From Allobacillus halotolerans (lineage in GTDB: Bacteria; Bacillota; Bacilli; Bacillales; Alkalibacillaceae), in NCBI RefSeq assembly GCF_018967645.1, contig NZ_JAHLZF010000019.1, positions 1 to 52,894 on the forward strand: DNA of 52,894 nucleotides, in the 5' to 3' direction. The notes beneath the pieces are model-generated. The model ran no database searches. It was not told where the DNA came from and saw only the letters and a program-made list of their open reading frames with translations. Numbering within the stretch: the stretch's first letter is position 1; every line of letters starts with the position of its first letter. Positions 33,936 to 43,265 of this stretch are shown here, piece by piece. The position numbers and the translations under genes are program-made.

Positions 33936-34442
33936 TTATTCGTCCTCTGGTTGGATAACTTGGTATTTCTTCGCGTACGATGGACCAGCAGAATAAGATG
34001 GTTTTTCTTCTTTTTTATCCGAAGAAGATTTGTGTGATTGCTTAAATGATTGAGAGTTTTTCCACGTCTCAAAATCCGATTCTTTTTCCCATTGTGTTAA
34101 TACGACGTACGTTTGATTATTATGCGGTCGTAGTAATTTAAACGCTTGAAAACCGGGTTCATTTTCGATCATTCCTGCTCGGTCTTTGAAGCGGCTTTCA
34201 AACAGCGGACGGCCTTCATACGTAACAGGAATATGATTCATGACGAAAAACCCCTTTGATGACAGGGTGCCAGCCTCACCAATAACTTCGTATTCACGCG
34301 CTTCACTGAATGGATTTTCACCACTGTTTTCCAGGACAGCTAAATACTGATCTTCATCTTGGGCAATAATAATTTCATCAGATTCTTTTTGTAATTCAGC
34401 TAAGTAATCATAGGTTCCGTTTGTCATCCATAGTTTCTTCAT
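33936..34442 (-). CDS. hmoB: heme-degrading monooxygenase HmoB-like
   Basis: A 168-residue protein of the antibiotic-biosynthesis-monooxygenase/IsdG-like fold that opens the heme ring to release iron. The C-terminal half carries likely heme-pocket residues: Asn in FFVMNHIPV, Trp in FETWKNS and His in FKQSH, in the order seen in IsdG/HmoB enzymes. The N-terminal half looks like a degenerate fold repeat, as in the monomeric B. subtilis HmoB (YhgC). AGGAGG 8 bp upstream supports ATG 34442 over an upstream TTG-type start. It is divergent from pbpF as in B. subtilis. The basic/Ser-rich stretch SSSDKKEEKPSYSAGPSYAK is a flexible tail. Confidence 0.88.
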   Translation of the reverse strand: MKKLWMTNGTYDYLAELQKESDEIIIAQDEDQYLAVLENSGENPFSEAREYEVIGEAGTLSSKGFFVMNHIPVTYEGRPLFESRFKDRAGMIENEPGFQAFKLLRPHNNQTYVVLTQWEKESDFETWKNSQSFKQSHKSSSDKKEEKPSYSAGPSYAKKYQVIQPEDE

Positions 34443-34542
34443 TAAAAATGCCTCCTTGGTCAATAAGGTGATATTTTTGTCGCATTACGTCGACTGTAAT
34501 ATAATGAAAAGAGTTTAATTGGAAATTATTGAGGTGGAAAAT

Positions 34543-36684
34543 TTGGCATTCACGATAAAGAAAAAGTGGAAATGGGCTTTGTATGCCATACTAGCTCTTC
34601 TTGTTTTAAGTGTGCTCGGTTATCTGTTTATTTTACTAGGTGGAAGATTCGTTGTCGATGAAAAGCATTTTGTTTTTTCGGAATCCACCGTCATTGAAAC
34701 CGAAGACGGAGAGCAAGTCATGAAATTATATGATGAAAATCGAACGTATGTGGCGAGTGATCAAATCCCCGATCATGTGAAAGAAGCTTTTGTCGCTATT
34801 GAAGACAGGCGGTTTTATGATCATAGTGGGGTGGACTTCCGGTCGATTGCACGTGCTGTTTATACCGACGTCGTTACATGGAGCAAAAAAGAAGGCGCCA
34901 GTACGATTACTCAACAATTGGTTAAAAATACTTCGTTAACGAACGAAAAGTCCTGGCTACGGAAAACAAAAGAAGCGATGGGTGCTATCTATTTGGAACG
35001 AATCAAGTCGAAGGACGAGATATTAGAGTATTATTTAAATGAAATTTATTTCGGACATGGCATATATGGAATCGAGGAAGCCTCACAATTTTTCTTTTCC
35101 AAGTCTGTTAATGAACTATCGATTTCCGAAGGCGCAATGCTGGCTGCTTTACCGAAAGCACCCAATACGTATTCTCCGTTAAAAGATAAAGAGAAGGCAA
35201 TTGAGCGAAGAAATCTTGTCCTATCAAATATGTATGAACAAGACTATTTAACTGCCGAAGAATTAAAACGGGAGCAGGGAAAAACGATTGGGCTTAATCA
35301 AAGTGATCGCCAAGATTCTCCGTGGTTGAATACGTATATTGATTTAGTCATGAACGAAGTAGAAAAAGATTATCACCTGACGAAGAACGAAATACTAACA
35401 GGTGGTTATGATATTACAGTAGGAATTGATTTAGCCATCCAAGAAACGACCTACCATGAACTTCAGAAAGATGATTATTTTCATGGTTCACAAGAGAACA
35501 TCCAAGCTGCAATGGTTGTTTTAGATGAAGAAAACGGACTGATTCGGGCTGCACATGGCGGACGAAACAATAATCGTGGTGATTTGAATCGACTTCACGT
35601 AAGAAGGCAACCAGGCTCAACAATGAAACCAGTGATTGTTTATGGTCCGGCTTTGGAAAAAAGTATTTACGAACCGTATACCTTAATCGATGATGTGCAA
35701 AGAAGCTACGGGGATTATCGTCCGAAAAATTACGATGGTGTTTATGAAGGCAAAGTAACGATGTATGACGCATTAATAAAATCGAAAAACGTGGCAGCCG
35801 TCGACCTTTTGAATGAAATAGGCGTCAATTATGCAAAAGATTATCTTGAAAATGTGGGTATCCAATTTGAAGAAAAAGGTCTTCCAATTGCATTAGGCGG
35901 AATGGAAGAAGGGCTAACTCCGGTCCAGATGGCTTCACTATACAGAACGTTTTATGATGAAGGGCGTTACATCACACCGAAATCTGTTGTTGAAGTAAAA
36001 GACCGTGATGGAAATGTGTTGGAGCGTGACGAAGACGAAGTGAAGCGGCTCTTCTCTAAGCAAACATCTTGGTATTTGACACGAATGCTTGAAGGGGTCG
36101 TCACAGAAGGTACTGCTAGCTTTGTGGATTATAATAAAGCACTGGCAGGTAAAACAGGATCGACACAACATCCGCATCGAAGTGGTGCGTATAAAGATGC
36201 TTGGTTCGTCGGTTTTAACACAGATTATACGATTGCCACATGGATTGGTTATGATCAAAGTGATGAAGAGCATTATATGACCCAAGGAAGTAAAGCACCA
36301 ACTCAATTAACGACGTCAATATTCCGGCAATTGGATGAAACGCATTCGTTTCCTGTAGCTTTTGAAAAACCAGAAAGTGTGAACGAATTGGAAAAGCCTG
36401 TCCGTTTGACGAAAGTCACGGATTTAAAGGCAAATGTATCTGTGGGTTGGCGCAGTGGCATCCATGTCAAACTAACGTGGACACCATCAACAGATGAGCG
36501 GGTCGTCTATCATATATACAGAGAGTCGGGTAATGGACCTAAGAAAATTGGCGAAGTAACAGGCGAAGGAAGTTACCGCGTCAACAGTGTGAAAGTTTTT
36601 CAAAATCCATCTTACTTTGTTGTGCCGGTCAATCCACAAACCAATGTGGAGGGCGAGCCATCCAATACAGTAACCGCTTTTTGA
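34543..36684 (+). CDS. pbpF: class A penicillin-binding protein (PBP2c-like)
   Basis: A 713-residue bifunctional peptidoglycan synthase. A cytosolic KKKWKW and one transmembrane anchor (about 10-30) lead to the glycosyltransferase domain, with catalytic Glu87 in IEDRRFYDHSGVD and GASTITQQLVKN. The transpeptidase domain shows Ser359 in PGSTMKPVIVYG, SKN at 414-416 and KTGS at 537-540. A C-terminal fibronectin III-like segment (about 640-713) follows. The TTG at 34543 has GAGGTGG 6 bp upstream; the TTG at 34519 has none. The size equals B. subtilis PbpF (714), which occupies the same slot before hemE. All catalytic motifs are intact. Confidence 0.93.
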   Translation: MAFTIKKKWKWALYAILALLVLSVLGYLFILLGGRFVVDEKHFVFSESTVIETEDGEQVMKLYDENRTYVASDQIPDHVKEAFVAIEDRRFYDHSGVDFRSIARAVYTDVVTWSKKEGASTITQQLVKNTSLTNEKSWLRKTKEAMGAIYLERIKSKDEILEYYLNEIYFGHGIYGIEEASQFFFSKSVNELSISEGAMLAALPKAPNTYSPLKDKEKAIERRNLVLSNMYEQDYLTAEELKREQGKTIGLNQSDRQDSPWLNTYIDLVMNEVEKDYHLTKNEILTGGYDITVGIDLAIQETTYHELQKDDYFHGSQENIQAAMVVLDEENGLIRAAHGGRNNNRGDLNRLHVRRQPGSTMKPVIVYGPALEKSIYEPYTLIDDVQRSYGDYRPKNYDGVYEGKVTMYDALIKSKNVAAVDLLNEIGVNYAKDYLENVGIQFEEKGLPIALGGMEEGLTPVQMASLYRTFYDEGRYITPKSVVEVKDRDGNVLERDEDEVKRLFSKQTSWYLTRMLEGVVTEGTASFVDYNKALAGKTGSTQHPHRSGAYKDAWFVGFNTDYTIATWIGYDQSDEEHYMTQGSKAPTQLTTSIFRQLDETHSFPVAFEKPESVNELEKPVRLTKVTDLKANVSVGWRSGIHVKLTWTPSTDERVVYHIYRESGNGPKKIGEVTGEGSYRVNSVKVFQNPSYFVVPVNPQTNVEGEPSNTVTAF

Positions 36685-36842
36685 CCGTTGATTGACATCG
36701 ATGGTCACTAACCATGAACTTGACTGAAAAGTGTCTTGATATTCGTCAAATTCATGACATTTGCGCTCTTTTCCTATACACACATCTTTATTTATTTTAT
36801 AGTGAAGATTGAGAGTGGATCGTATATGAAGGGTGATATAGA

Positions 36843-37877
36843 ATGACAACGTTTAATGATACTATTTTGAGAGCTTATAATGGAGAAAAAACAGACTACA
36901 CACCGCTTTGGTTTATGCGCCAGGCGGGAAGATCACAACCAGAATATCTTAAGTTAAAAGAAAAATATTCATTGTTTGAAATTACACATCAGCCAGAACT
37001 ATGCGCCTATGTGACAGAGTTACCTGTGCAAAATTATAATACCGATGCGGCAATTTTGTATAAAGACATTATGTCACCATTGCCACCAATGGGAGTAGAC
37101 GTAGAAATTAAGTCAGGCATCGGGCCTGTCATTGATGACCCAATCCGAACGATGCAGGATATTCAGTCGTTACGTCCGATCAATCCAGAAGAAGATTTGC
37201 ATTATGTCATGGACACCATCCGTATACTAACGAAAGAAAAATTATCCGTGCCGTTAATCGGTTTCAGTGGTGCTCCTTTTACATTGGCTAGTTATATGAT
37301 TGAAGGTGGACCTTCAAAGCAATATAACAAGACAAAAGCCATGATGTATAGTGAACCGAAAATGTGGTTTGCTTTGATGGATAAATTAGGCGATATGGTC
37401 ATTGATTATACGAAAGCACAGGTAAACGCAGGTGCAAAAGCGATTCAAATTTTTGATTCCTGGGTAGGAGCTGTAAATGCGCAAGATTATCGCGTATTTA
37501 TTCGTCCGGTCATGGAAAGAATCTTTGAAGCGTTAAAACAAGAAGGCATTCCGACAATCTTGTTTGGAATCGGATCGCGTCATTTATTGAATGAGTTTAA
37601 TGAACTTCCTGTATCAACGATTGGACTGGATTGGCGCACATCGATCCAAGAAGCAAGAGAAATGGGTATTGATAAAACACTTCAAGGTAATCTAGACCCA
37701 GCATTTTTGTTGGCCGATTGGGAAACGATTGAAACACGTACAAAAGAAATTTTAGACCAAGGAATGAATCAATCCGGCGGTTATGTCTTTAACCTTGGAC
37801 ATGGAGTTTTCCCTGAAGTGAAGCCTGAAACGTTGAAACGTTTGGCAAGCTTTATTCATGAATATACACGAAGCTAA
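36843..37877 (+). CDS. hemE: uroporphyrinogen decarboxylase
   Basis: A 344-residue enzyme that removes four carboxyl groups from uroporphyrinogen III to give coproporphyrinogen III in heme synthesis. Conserved motifs are the substrate-binding [15 protein letters not shown] near the N-terminus, [32 protein letters not shown] and FGIGSRHLL with its neighbour GLDWR. GGGTGATATAGA precedes the ATG. It heads hemE-hemH-hemY, with a 19-bp gap to hemH. The 158 bp upstream show no clear promoter. Confidence 0.97.
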   Translation: MTTFNDTILRAYNGEKTDYTPLWFMRQAGRSQPEYLKLKEKYSLFEITHQPELCAYVTELPVQNYNTDAAILYKDIMSPLPPMGVDVEIKSGIGPVIDDPIRTMQDIQSLRPINPEEDLHYVMDTIRILTKEKLSVPLIGFSGAPFTLASYMIEGGPSKQYNKTKAMMYSEPKMWFALMDKLGDMVIDYTKAQVNAGAKAIQIFDSWVGAVNAQDYRVFIRPVMERIFEALKQEGIPTILFGIGSRHLLNEFNELPVSTIGLDWRTSIQEAREMGIDKTLQGNLDPAFLLADWETIETRTKEILDQGMNQSGGYVFNLGHGVFPEVKPETLKRLASFIHEYTRS

Positions 37878-37896
37878 GTGAAGGAGTTGAACGAAT

Positions 37897-38817
37897 ATGT
37901 CTAAAAAGACAGTAGGACTTTTAGTTATGGCATACGGCACACCCTATAAAGAAGAAGATTTAGAGCGTTATTATACGCATATTCGTAGAGGGAGAAAACC
38001 GACCGATGACATGGTGGAAGACTTAAGAAGCCGATATAATGCCATCGGTGGAATTTCACCATTAGCCCGGATTACAACAGAGCAAGCTGAAGCACTCGAA
38101 GCAAAATTGAACGAACAAAGTGATGAAGTAGAGTACAAGTATTACTTAGGTTTGAAACATATTGACCCATTTATCGAGGACTCCCTTAAGCAAATGGCTG
38201 ATGATGGGATTAAAGAAGCGGTAAGTATCGTATTAGCGCCTCATTATTCCACATTCAGCATTAAATCCTATAACGGAAGAGCGCAAGAGGAAGCTGAGAA
38301 ACAAGGAATCGAATTGAAGTCTGTTGTTGATTGGTATAACGAACCAGGCTTCATTGAATATTGGGTCGAACAGATCAATAAGATATATGGTGAAATGTCA
38401 GAAGAAGAAAGAAATAATGCATGCTTAATTGTATCGGCACATAGTCTTCCAGAAAAAATTCTTCAAGATGGTGACCCTTATAAAGAGCAATTAGAAGAAA
38501 CCGCTCGCTTGATTACAGAACAGGCAGGCATTGAAAACTATGCTATAGGCTGGCAAAGTGAAGGGAATACACCTGAACCTTGGTTAGGACCGGACGTTCA
38601 GGATTTGACGAGAGATCTTTTTGAAGAACATGGTTATCAAGCTTTCGTCTATGCTCCGGTTGGCTTTGTATCCGATCACTTAGAAGTTTTATACGACAAT
38701 GATGTAGAGTGTAAAGAAGTTTGTGATGATGTACAGGCGGCCTATTATCGTCCGGAAATGCCAAATACACATCCGAAATTTATTGAAACATTGGCAAAAG
38801 TCATATCAGAACTGTAA
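37897..38817 (+). CDS. hemH: coproporphyrin/protoheme ferrochelatase
   Basis: A 306-residue ferrochelatase that inserts Fe2+ into the porphyrin ring. In Firmicutes this is normally coproporphyrin III (CpfC) rather than protoporphyrin. Motifs are [20 protein letters not shown] at the N-terminus, [10 protein letters not shown] with the metal-binding His (about 183), [12 protein letters not shown], and the C-terminal [18 protein letters not shown] with the catalytic Glu. AAGGAG precedes the ATG. It is flanked by hemE and hemY in the B. subtilis order. Confidence 0.96.
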   Translation: MSKKTVGLLVMAYGTPYKEEDLERYYTHIRRGRKPTDDMVEDLRSRYNAIGGISPLARITTEQAEALEAKLNEQSDEVEYKYYLGLKHIDPFIEDSLKQMADDGIKEAVSIVLAPHYSTFSIKSYNGRAQEEAEKQGIELKSVVDWYNEPGFIEYWVEQINKIYGEMSEEERNNACLIVSAHSLPEKILQDGDPYKEQLEETARLITEQAGIENYAIGWQSEGNTPEPWLGPDVQDLTRDLFEEHGYQAFVYAPVGFVSDHLEVLYDNDVECKEVCDDVQAAYYRPEMPNTHPKFIETLAKVISEL

Positions 38818-38836
38818 ACAAAAAGGAGTGGCAATA

Positions 38837-40228
38837 ATGGAGCGCAAGCGACAAACAGTAGCCATCCTAGGTGGCGGGATTACAGGACTGACTGCTGCTT
38901 ATTATTTAATAAAAGAAGATCTGCCCGTCAATATTGTGCTGATTGAACAAGATTCAAAACTAGGTGGAAAAATCCAAACGTATCAATCGGATGGGTTCAC
39001 GATTGAAAGAGGACCAGATTCATTTTTGGAACGAAAAGTAACTGCCAAAAAACTGGTTGAAGATCTTGGCTTGGAACATGAATTGATTCGCAATGCGACT
39101 GGACAAGCTTATATTCTGTCAGAAGACCACTTGCATGCCATGCCGAAAGGTGCTGTCATGGGGATTCCAACGGATTTCGATGCTTTTGAACAAACAACGT
39201 TAATTTCCGATGAAGGAAAAGAGTTGGTCAAGCAAGAGTTGACGAAGGAAAAAATGGAGCCAAAGGATGATTTATCCGTTGGTGAATTTTTCCGTTATCG
39301 ATTAGGTGATGAAGTGGTTGATAAGCTGATCCATCCATTGATCTCTGGTATTTATGCAGGAGATATTGACCGGCTAAGTTTGCAGGCGACTTTTCCTCAG
39401 TACTATCAATTGGAACAGAAATATGGCAGTTTAATTGAAGCTTTACGAGAAACGCAACCGAATAAAGCATCTAAAAAGCCAAAACAAGGGCAATTTTTGA
39501 CATTGAAAGATGGGTTAGGTTCATTTGTTGATGCATTGCACAAAGCAATTGAACCAGTAGTAGATGTCATGCTTGATACAGAAGTGAAAAGTGTGGAGAA
39601 AGACGGAAATGGCTATCAGATTCAGTTGGATGACAACGAAAAGATTGTTGCAGATCAAATCATTTCCACACTTCCTTTTAAAGCATCTAAGAAAGTTTTC
39701 AATGACCCTGAATTGTTCGGACAAGTGTTGGAAGAAGAGAATACTTCAGTAGCCAATGTGGCAATGGCTTTTCCTTACGAAGCAATCGAACAATTGCCTG
39801 AAGGGACTGGATTCGTTGTTTCCCGGAAAGGTGATTATCGAATTACAGCTTGTACATGGACACATAAAAAGTGGCCACACACGACGCCAGAAGGAAATCT
39901 ACTTCTCAGAACTTACGTCGGTAAACCTGGTGATGAAGAGATTCTTCATAAAAGTGATGACGAAATCATTGATATTGCGATCAATGATTTGAATCGCGTG
40001 TTTACCATTAAACAAAAACCATCTTTTCAAGTAGTTACTCGATGGGAGAATGCAATGCCTCAGTATACTGTTGGGCATATCGGCAGAGTCAACTCGCTTG
40101 AGAAATCTTTAAAAGATAAGCTACCTGGTGTATATGTTGCCGGGAATAGTTACCGTGGCGTTGGCCTTCCGGATTGTATGGACCAAGCGATCGAGGCGGT
40201 CAACCAAATTAAGAATAATCACTTTTAA
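38837..40228 (+). CDS. hemY: coproporphyrinogen III oxidase / protoporphyrinogen oxidase (HemY/CgoX)
   Basis: A 463-residue FAD-dependent oxidase that aromatises the porphyrinogen; in Gram-positive bacteria it acts on coproporphyrinogen III. The FAD-binding GxGxxG is AILGGGITGLTAAYYLIKE at about 9-27. FTIERGPDSFLERK and the C-terminal GVGLPDCMDQAIEAVNQI complete the family signature. The ATG at 38837 has AAAGGAG upstream; a longer frame begins inside hemH and is rejected. It ends the heme operon at a clear terminator. The last enzyme of the branch (ChdC/HemQ) is not in the window. Confidence 0.95.
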   Translation: MERKRQTVAILGGGITGLTAAYYLIKEDLPVNIVLIEQDSKLGGKIQTYQSDGFTIERGPDSFLERKVTAKKLVEDLGLEHELIRNATGQAYILSEDHLHAMPKGAVMGIPTDFDAFEQTTLISDEGKELVKQELTKEKMEPKDDLSVGEFFRYRLGDEVVDKLIHPLISGIYAGDIDRLSLQATFPQYYQLEQKYGSLIEALRETQPNKASKKPKQGQFLTLKDGLGSFVDALHKAIEPVVDVMLDTEVKSVEKDGNGYQIQLDDNEKIVADQIISTLPFKASKKVFNDPELFGQVLEEENTSVANVAMAFPYEAIEQLPEGTGFVVSRKGDYRITACTWTHKKWPHTTPEGNLLLRTYVGKPGDEEILHKSDDEIIDIAINDLNRVFTIKQKPSFQVVTRWENAMPQYTVGHIGRVNSLEKSLKDKLPGVYVAGNSYRGVGLPDCMDQAIEAVNQIKNNHF

Positions 40229-40230
40229 TA

Positions 40231-40288
40231 ACAAAGAAGCTGCTTCTAACAGTCTGACAACGGACCGATAGAACAGCTTCTTTTTGTA
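40231..40288 (+). terminator. terminator of hemEHY
   Basis: ACAAAGAAGCTG pairs with CAGCTTCTTTTTGT around a 31-nt loop; the right arm carries TTTTT. Confidence 0.8.
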
Positions 40289-40428
40289 CATTTTAAATAA
40301 AAACTACCTCGAAGAAATGTGGGTGGCATTTCCTCGTGTCGGAATTTTGTCTGTTTGCAGATTCAAACAGATGGGTTAGGATTGGATTAAGAATAGAACG
40401 AGCTAACAATTCACATTGTTTTAAACTA

Positions 40429-40557
40429 CTATATAACAGGAGTACATTTTTCGCATTTATTCGTATAGCAATCTGCCTGTTCTACCATTGGTTTCTTACA
40501 GCTGTAACAACGTTTCTTCGGTAGGTTTTTAAAAAATTTTACAGGTGATTCGAGCAT
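40429..40557 (-). CDS. yhfH: YhfH-like zinc-ribbon mini-protein
   Basis: A 42-residue protein with a near-perfect AAGGAGG 7 bp upstream of its ATG. It opens MLESPVKFFKNLPKKRCYSC and carries two CxxC pairs (Cys17/Cys20 and Cys35/Cys38) plus Cys30, a small zinc ribbon. The N-terminal 'FFKNLP' phrase and the position next to yhfI match the YhfH family of bacilli. Its role is unknown. It is divergent from yhfI. An antisense frame on the plus strand (40336-40524) is a shadow with no ribosome binding site. Confidence 0.88.
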   Translation of the reverse strand: MLESPVKFFKNLPKKRCYSCKKPMVEQADCYTNKCEKCTPVI

Positions 40558-40657
40558 TTGAATGCCTCCTTATGTTTATTTACTAGTAGTATACTGTATT
40601 AAAACAAAAATGTTAACTATAATCTGTATCATAACAATAAAACAGGAGGAAAGAACT

Positions 40658-41389
40658 ATGAAATTTACTGTAATTGGGTATTGGGGAGCGTACCCGGAAA
40701 AAGAAAGTGCGACATCTTGCTATGTATTGGAGAACAATGGGTCGACCATTGTAATGGATCTGGGAAGTGGTGCTTTGTCTCGTTTGTTTCAATACTACCG
40801 CTTAGAAGACATTGATGCAGTTGTTCTTTCGCATTTTCATCATGACCACGTAGCTGATTTAGGTTCTTTACAATACGCTTTGTTGGTTCAACAGCATTTA
40901 AATGAAACAAACACGAAAATACCGATCTACGCGTCAAAAGATAACCCGAAAGACTTTCATCGATTAACACACAATGGTACAGTCGGGAAAGCTTATCAAG
41001 AAGGACATGATCTAACCATCGGTTCTGTTCATTTTTCATTTTTGAAAACAAAACATCCAAAACCATGTTATGCGATGCGGATAACAGATGGAGAAAAAAC
41101 AATCGTATATACAGCCGATACTTCATTTTTTCCAGAACTCATTGATTTCACAAAAGATGCAGATCTGCTCGTTGCAGAAACGAGTTTTTACAAGGGAATG
41201 GATGGAAAGAAAGCGGGTCACATGACAAGTGAGGAAGTCGGAAAATTAGCCGAAAAAGCAAACGTAAAAGAATTATGGCTCACACACTTACCACATTTCG
41301 GTGACCATGAACAGTTATACAATGAAACAAAAGAGCAGTTCGAAGGAACAATTCAGTTAGCCAAAGAAGGACTTAGCTTTTCAACATAA
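40658..41389 (+). CDS. yhfI: metallo-beta-lactamase-fold hydrolase YhfI
   Basis: A 243-residue hydrolase of the RNase Z-like/beta-CASP-free metallo-beta-lactamase group. Metal ligands are HFHHDH at 59-64, a His in KTKHPKPCYAMRI, Asp in VYTADTSFF and His in LWLTHLPHFGD. The substrate is unknown; the closest functional relatives are phosphodiesterases. AGGAGGA precedes the ATG at 40658; an upstream in-frame start at 40562 overlaps the yhfH leader and lacks a ribosome binding site. Length and place match B. subtilis YhfI. It stands upstream of lplJ, which has its own promoter. Confidence 0.9.
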   Translation: MKFTVIGYWGAYPEKESATSCYVLENNGSTIVMDLGSGALSRLFQYYRLEDIDAVVLSHFHHDHVADLGSLQYALLVQQHLNETNTKIPIYASKDNPKDFHRLTHNGTVGKAYQEGHDLTIGSVHFSFLKTKHPKPCYAMRITDGEKTIVYTADTSFFPELIDFTKDADLLVAETSFYKGMDGKKAGHMTSEEVGKLAEKANVKELWLTHLPHFGDHEQLYNETKEQFEGTIQLAKEGLSFST

Positions 41390-41415
41390 AATCTTTAACG
41401 CGAACCGTACTCAAG

Positions 41416-41444
41416 TTGAATATTCAAATGTAGTTATTTACAAT
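41416..41444 (+). promoter_or_regulatory. SigA-type promoter of lplJ
   Basis: TTGAAT (41416-41421) and TACAAT (41439-41444) with 17-bp spacing, 33 bp before the lplJ start. Confidence 0.6.
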
Positions 41445-41477
41445 GAAGTTGAACATAAAAAAGGGAGTGATTAAGCA

Positions 41478-42488
41478 ATGTTGTATTATATCGATGCAAA
41501 TGACGGAATTAACGACCCACGTATCAACCTAGCTTTTGAAGAATATGTTTTGAAGCATTTGAACATCACGAGTGAAGATCAGTACTTGCTTTTTTACATC
41601 AATAAGCCTTCCATTATTATTGGTCGGAACCAAAACACAATTGAAGAAATAAACAAAGACTACGTAGAAGACAACGATATTCAAGTTGTTCGCCGACTCT
41701 CTGGTGGTGGAGCTGTCTATCATGATGAAGGAAACTTGAACTTCAGTTTCTTGGCAAAAGATGAAGGAGATAGCTTCAGTAACTTCAAGAAATTTACGCA
41801 ACCGGTTGTTGACGCACTGAATAAATTAGGCGTCCCAGCAGAATTGACTGGAAGAAATGACTTAACGGCTGACGGGAAGAAAATTTCCGGTAATGCCCAG
41901 TTTACGACGAAAGGAAAAATGTTTTCTCACGGTACACTGATGTTTGACTCAGAGGTGGAAAACGTTGTTCGTTCGTTGAAAGTAAAATCAGAAAAAATTC
42001 GTTCTAAAGGAATCAAATCAATCCGTAGTCGAGTGGCGAATATTTCAGACTTTATGGACGAGAAAATGACGACAGAAGAGTTCAAGGAAGTTATTTTGAA
42101 ATACATTTACGATACAGAAAACTTAGATGAAATTCCTCGCTACGAATTAACGGATGAAGACTGGGATAAAATCAACCAAATCTCTAAAGAACGTTATCAG
42201 CAATGGGATTGGAACTATGGAAAATCACCTAAATTCAATATTCAGCATTCGAAGCGTATTGAAGGCGTCGGCTCATATGACTTCCGTCTCGAAGTGAAAA
42301 AAGGCATTATCGAAGACGTAACTATTTTCGGTGACTTCTTTGGTATCGGAGAAGTACATGAGCTTGAAGATAAATTAAAAGGTGTCCGTTACGATCGCGA
42401 ATCCATTTTAAAAGCAGTTGAAGATGTAAATGTACAGCATTACTTAGGAAAAATTGAGCAAGAAGACTTTCTTTCTCTCGTTTACTAA
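41478..42488 (+). CDS. lplJ: lipoate-protein ligase LplJ
   Basis: A 336-residue ligase that activates free lipoate with ATP and attaches it to the E2/GcvH lipoyl domains. The catalytic core contains RRLSGGGAVYHDEGNLNFSF (about 72-91), GRNDLTADGKKISGNAQF (about 128-145, with the lysine that contacts the lipoyl adenylate) and MFSHGTLMFD. A C-terminal accessory domain runs from about 255 to 336. The start at 41478 has AAGGGAG upstream. Position after yhfI is the same as in B. subtilis. The gene ends at a strong terminator. Confidence 0.95.
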   Translation: MLYYIDANDGINDPRINLAFEEYVLKHLNITSEDQYLLFYINKPSIIIGRNQNTIEEINKDYVEDNDIQVVRRLSGGGAVYHDEGNLNFSFLAKDEGDSFSNFKKFTQPVVDALNKLGVPAELTGRNDLTADGKKISGNAQFTTKGKMFSHGTLMFDSEVENVVRSLKVKSEKIRSKGIKSIRSRVANISDFMDEKMTTEEFKEVILKYIYDTENLDEIPRYELTDEDWDKINQISKERYQQWDWNYGKSPKFNIQHSKRIEGVGSYDFRLEVKKGIIEDVTIFGDFFGIGEVHELEDKLKGVRYDRESILKAVEDVNVQHYLGKIEQEDFLSLVY

Positions 42489-42511
42489 GCTTGATTAATT
42501 TAGGGTCATCC

Positions 42512-42556
42512 AAAACAGGGATAGAGCGTAATTTTAAAGCTCTATCCCTGTTTTGT
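42512..42556 (+). terminator. terminator of lplJ
   Basis: AAAACAGGGATAGAGC pairs perfectly with GCTCTATCCCTGTTTT. The right arm ends in the T run. Confidence 0.9.
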
Positions 42557-42560
42557 ACCT

Positions 42561-42664
42561 TTCTAATCGACGGAAGCAGGTAATGTTTGTGCTCTACCGT
42601 TTAATAGAGTGCTTCTAATCGACGATAGCGCTCAAATTTTGTACTCTACCGTTGAATAGAGCGC
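42561..42664. repeat. two 52-bp direct repeats
   Basis: TTCTAATCGACG and CTCTACCGTT recur 52 bp apart (42561-42612 and 42613-42664). They contain GAATAGAGCGC/GCGCTC-type inverted pieces. No coding frame is present. A related but not identical 52-bp pair occurs at the window end. Bases 42665-42813 hold nothing else I recognise. Confidence 0.75.
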
Positions 42665-42813
42665 TTCATATCTCAAATCCAGAAGTCCCAACGTACAACT
42701 ATTTGCCTACCTCTTATGTAGTTAATTTCTTTTCCGTTCAATCCCAAACGACTATGTACTTTCAATCCAACTCATCCCTTACCCTTTTCATTGCTAACCG
42801 ACCATCAGCTATA

Positions 42814-42841
42814 TTGAATTAAAAGTTAAACATGGTATGAT
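42814..42841 (+). promoter_or_regulatory. SigA-type promoter of the ArsR-SulP operon
   Basis: TTGAAT (42814-42819) and TATGAT (42836-42841) with 16-bp spacing. The palindromic operator begins 14 bp downstream of the -10. Confidence 0.65.
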
Positions 42842-42854
42842 AGATATAGATATA

Positions 42855-42876
42855 CATATTCAAATATTTGAATATG
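42855..42876. promoter_or_regulatory. 22-bp perfect palindrome, probable ArsR-type operator
   Basis: Half-site CATATTCAAAT is followed immediately by its exact complement. It lies just downstream of the promoter and 24 bp before the ArsR-like start. Its core ATTCAAATATTTGAAT resembles operators of ArsR/SmtB repressors, so repression by road-block is expected. Confidence 0.75.
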
Positions 42877-42899
42877 TAAGAAGGAGTGAGATTGATAAG

Positions 42900-43265
42900 A
42901 TGTGGGACGATTTACAAGCGTTCAAAGCAGATTTCTTTAAAGCATTAGCACATCCTTTACGAATACGAATCTTGGAATTATTGGCGGATGGTCAAAAAAG
43001 TGTCAATGAAATACAAACCATCCTAAATAGTGAAGGATCAGCTGTTTCTCAGCAATTAAGCGTTTTACGTAACAAAAATATCGTGACTGGTACGAAGCAT
43101 GGGAAACAAGTCGTTTATTCATTAAGAGACCCATCCATCATGAAGCTTTTGGATGTGGCGAAGGAGATTTTTAATAATCATCTCGTCAGTACGATCTCTA
43201 TTTTAGAAGAATTAGATACCAATGATGAGAATACGAATGAGAAAGAAGTGAAACGAAATTCATGA
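42900..43265 (+). CDS. ArsR/SmtB-family repressor
   Basis: A 121-residue winged-helix protein. FFKALAHPLRIRILELLADG (about 12-31) is the classic ArsR opening. The recognition region is GSAVSQQLSVLRNKNIVTGT (about 45-64) and the wing is KHGKQVVYSLRDP. No Cys is present, so the usual ELCVCDL metal-thiolate site is missing and the ligand is not a thiol-bound metal. The ATG at 42900 is chosen because the earlier in-frame ATG at 42837 lies in the promoter; AAGGAG is 13 bp upstream, which is long. Its stop overlaps the SulP start (ATGA). It probably represses its own operon from the adjacent palindrome. Confidence 0.88.
   Translation: MWDDLQAFKADFFKALAHPLRIRILELLADGQKSVNEIQTILNSEGSAVSQQLSVLRNKNIVTGTKHGKQVVYSLRDPSIMKLLDVAKEIFNNHLVSTISILEELDTNDENTNEKEVKRNS

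Noticed and set aside
40336-40524. 62-codon plus-strand frame before yhfI
   Set aside because: It is antisense to the yhfH mini-gene, which has a consensus ribosome binding site and paired cysteines.
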